From Deltaproteobacteria bacterium (GTDB lineage: Bacteria > Desulfobacterota > Syntrophia > Syntrophales > UBA2185), in assembly GCA_026388545.1 (NCBI GenBank), contig JAPLJS010000078.1:1-57612 (forward strand): a stretch of 57,612 nucleotides of DNA, given 5' to 3'. Under the pieces are notes generated by a model. It searched no databases, had not been told where the DNA came from, and saw nothing but the letters and a program-made list of their open reading frames with translations. Position 1 is the first letter of the stretch; each line of letters opens with the position of its first letter. A program made the position numbers and the translations under genes. Below, one piece after another: positions 55,742 to 57,612 of the stretch.

Positions 55742-56157
55742 TACACGTTTCCTCCATTTATTATTTTTGACGGTTTCGTAAAAAGCCAGGTTCCGTCTAA
55801 AATTGTCATTCCTGCGAAAATAGATTCCATGTATTCCCCCCTTTAGAAAAGGGGGGGTGGGGGGGATTTGATAATCGCGTGGAAAATCCCCCTGTATCCC
55901 CCTTTTGCAAAGGGGGACCTGAGTGACATGGTTTTTGACACGAGATCATCATTTTTTTTAGGATGCTACTATAGGAGCAAGGCTTCGGTGTGTCAAGGTG
56001 GCTTATCTTCGCCCATTCCTTGCAATATTTCATTGCGGTTGTATCAGAGTTCTTCATTCTTTGTTTTTCGGTACATCGCGCGATGCCTGAATTCACCTAC
56101 AAATATTTAGACTCGGGGTAAAAATAGGTATCGCGATTACCATTCGAAGTATTGGTT
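55742..56157. other. Intergenic region with dispersed repeat
   Basis: No supported gene. 55768-55790 has TTTGACGGTTTCGTAAAAAG, which I have the impression recurs in related genomes. The palindromic element (55822-55918) follows. The rest holds nothing I can identify. Confidence 0.4.
55822..55918. repeat. Palindromic dispersed repeat, copy 2
   Basis: The inverted copy of 14803-14901: it begins AGATTCCATGTATTCCCCCC and ends CCCCCTTTTGCAAAGGGGGAC. Most differences fall in the linker between the two hairpins. Confidence 0.8.
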
Positions 56158-56376
56158 TCATTTAGGCTGCTTATAAGGACAATCTTTAAATAGAGCTATT
56201 ATTTCGTTTCTGTTGTGATCAACGTTTCCAAATGTCTTTTCATATCCCTTTGCTATTTTCATCAAAGTTGAAGGATCATTCTTAAGCTGTCCAGCGAAAC
56301 ACTCCACATAACTGCAATCCACACAATACAATTTTAGACCGTCTATATAAGCAAATATTTTTTCTAATGTATTCAA
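56158..56376 (-). CDS. Small Cys-rich protein, unknown
   Basis: A 72-residue protein with four or five Cys (LYCVDCSYVECFAGQLK and KDCPYKQPK) that could bind a metal. No family is recognised. The start is ATG 56376, five bases downstream of the stop of the next gene, so the two are read together. Confidence 0.6.
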   Translation of the reverse strand: MNTLEKIFAYIDGLKLYCVDCSYVECFAGQLKNDPSTLMKIAKGYEKTFGNVDHNRNEIIALFKDCPYKQPK

Positions 56377-56381
56377 AAGAT

Positions 56382-57254
56382 TTAATCATCACCTCCTAAG
56401 GCTTCATAAGCATCCAGAACATTCTTCATTGCTATCTTCTCGGCTTTAGAAATAACTCTGTCTTTATGGTATGTCGTTCCTTCATTTCTTATCACCGTTT
56501 TTTTAGAATTGATTACCGCCTGCACAATTTTATAAATATTATCACCAACCGGCTCATCAGACCATTCCCAGATAGTCGTATAATGGTCCCTCTCAACTTT
56601 TAAGGGCATTATCTCAAAAATCTGATTGTCAGCTTTAATAATATATTTTTCTATAAACAACCAATTGCTGCTTGCATACTGCATCTTCAATCTCAGGTAT
56701 GTGTGCCCACTTATTGACTTGCCTATATACAAATGCATGTTGTTTGTGTTGTTAGAGCTTGGGGTTGATTTATCTGTATACCATGTCACTTTTTCTATCT
56801 CATCATGCTTTATTCTCATTTTTGCCAAGGCTTGTTTCTTTCTTTTTTCTTGTTCTTTTTTAACTGCTTGTTCCTTCTCAGCAATTTCTTCCAAAAGCTT
56901 TTTAGCATCGCTATACTCTGCATCAGATTGCTTTATAAATGATATATGTTTGCTTGCACCAACGATGTCTTTTTTTTCTACCAAACTTTGTGCTAATTTT
57001 AAGTGCTGACGCGCCGTAATTTTTGGTTCTGAAGTATCCATTTTCGTAATGGGTGAAGGTTTTTTTGAAGGTTCTTTAGAAACTTCTGAAACTATAACCG
57101 TGATAAGAAGGATTAGAAATAAGATTCCAACAGCAATTAAACACCCAACTTTTTTCTTCAAGATAGTCTTTTTAACTTTTGCCCCACAATTTGGGCATTT
57201 ATCAGCCTCTGAACTTACAGCCTTTCCACATTCATGACAATTTTGAAGAGTCAT
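56382..57254 (-). CDS. Zinc-ribbon membrane protein, unknown
   Basis: A 290-residue protein: an N-terminal zinc ribbon (CHECGKAVSSEADKCPNCGA), one membrane helix (GCLIAVGILFLILLITVIV), a Ser/Lys/Pro-rich linker, a coiled coil rich in Glu/Lys (AEKEQAVKKEQEKRKKQALA) and a C-terminal domain of about 140 residues of beta character. The C-terminal part is probably outside the membrane and has no motif I can name. ATG 57254 is chosen with GGAAG 5 nt upstream; the frame also begins at GTG 57266. Confidence 0.75.
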   Translation of the reverse strand: MTLQNCHECGKAVSSEADKCPNCGAKVKKTILKKKVGCLIAVGILFLILLITVIVSEVSKEPSKKPSPITKMDTSEPKITARQHLKLAQSLVEKKDIVGASKHISFIKQSDAEYSDAKKLLEEIAEKEQAVKKEQEKRKKQALAKMRIKHDEIEKVTWYTDKSTPSSNNTNNMHLYIGKSISGHTYLRLKMQYASSNWLFIEKYIIKADNQIFEIMPLKVERDHYTTIWEWSDEPVGDNIYKIVQAVINSKKTVIRNEGTTYHKDRVISKAEKIAMKNVLDAYEALGGDD

Positions 57255-57266
57255 CGCGTCTTCCAC

Positions 57267-57612
57267 TCACATTTAAAATTGCATATTGTCCGGTTTTTAA
57301 GTCTTTAAAGAAAGAAAAACACAAAAACCCGCTCTTTTTGAGAAACGGGGTCTTACTGATCCATTCATAACAGTCCTCTTTGTTAAAGGGTTTATTCCGT
57401 TCAGACCAAATTGAGCCTTGCTTACAAGGTTATCATTTTGAAAAATAGCATTCATGTTCAAACTTACTTTAACTGATCTTCTACAGTTGCCAAAAAATAG
57501 TTTTGCGATTACGGACAGATAGATATCCTGAAAAAGTTCTTGGCACCACATTTTGCTCTTTGACAAGAGGTCAAACAAGTCATGATATCTCCCGGATTGT
57601 TGGGGGCATGGC
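57267..57612. other. Gene-free right end with terminator-like hairpin
   Basis: The frame at 57297-57578 has no protein-like character. On the minus strand CCCGTTTCTCAAAAAGAGCGGG (57328-57350) followed by TTTTTGTG resembles a terminator for a gene to the right of the window. Nothing else was seen. Confidence 0.35.

Noticed and set aside
55806-56096. A 96-residue minus-strand frame
   Set aside because: Half of it is the palindromic repeat element; the rest has no protein-like features.
57297-57578. A 93-residue minus-strand frame at the right edge
   Set aside because: It runs through a terminator-like hairpin and lacks a ribosome binding site.

Overview
The window looks like a chromosomal segment of an anaerobic deltaproteobacterium (Desulfobacterota, Syntrophales-like). 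This is inferred from gene content: a GlrK/QseG/GlrR-type signalling operon, PaaK with a linked ACT protein, a NapH-like polyferredoxin next to a Tat-exported DUF362 protein, IVD/LCAD-type acyl-CoA dehydrogenase, and a chromosomal dnaA/parAB/rsmG block. No rRNA or tRNA gene was seen.

Left end (1-12031): a type I-E CRISPR-Cas locus read on the minus strand. The order from its 5' end is a DnaQ-like exonuclease, cas3, cse1, cse2, cas6e, cas7e, cas5e, a Bro-N protein, a 48-residue basic protein, cas1, cas2, the leader, and an array of 29-nt repeats and 32-nt spacers at an exact 61-nt period that runs off the left edge. Three things stand out: the stand-alone exonuclease overlapping cas3, the Bro-N/basic-protein pair between the effector and adaptation genes, and a 33-residue relic of another Cas3 just upstream.

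12032-22946: fatty-acyl/aromatic-type metabolism and redox genes. A ketosynthase with an intact Cys-His-His set lies beside a ketosynthase-like partner lacking all three residues, followed by an acyl-CoA ligase and an acyl-CoA dehydrogenase. Then come a PilZ protein, a membrane polyferredoxin, a DUF362 protein and a transglutaminase-like lipoprotein, and a relic of a phosphate acyltransferase.

23088-36997: signalling and envelope. GlrK-lipoprotein-GlrR operon, a DUF2238 membrane protein bracketed by 64-bp direct repeats, FtsH, a lipoprotein, a thioredoxin with a doubled zinc ribbon, a collapsed amidohydrolase, and a c-di-GMP operon (GGDEF sensor, QseG-like lipoprotein, HD-GYP).

37264-42358: phenylacetate-CoA ligase with ACT protein, a cytidylate-kinase-like protein, a cysteine hydrolase, and RtcB with archease (RNA repair).

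42402-54988: the replication region: gyrA, gyrB, dnaN, dnaA, parB, parA, rsmG, with a probable origin in the dnaN-dnaA gap. recF is absent from its usual place. Between gyrA and gyrB lie decayed toxin-antitoxin genes (a HEPN-nucleotidyltransferase fusion, an RHH antitoxin with a PIN relic), a UPF0158 protein and a CBS protein.

55082-57612: a short sulfite/nitrite-reductase-like protein, a second copy of a palindromic repeat, and two unrecognised genes.
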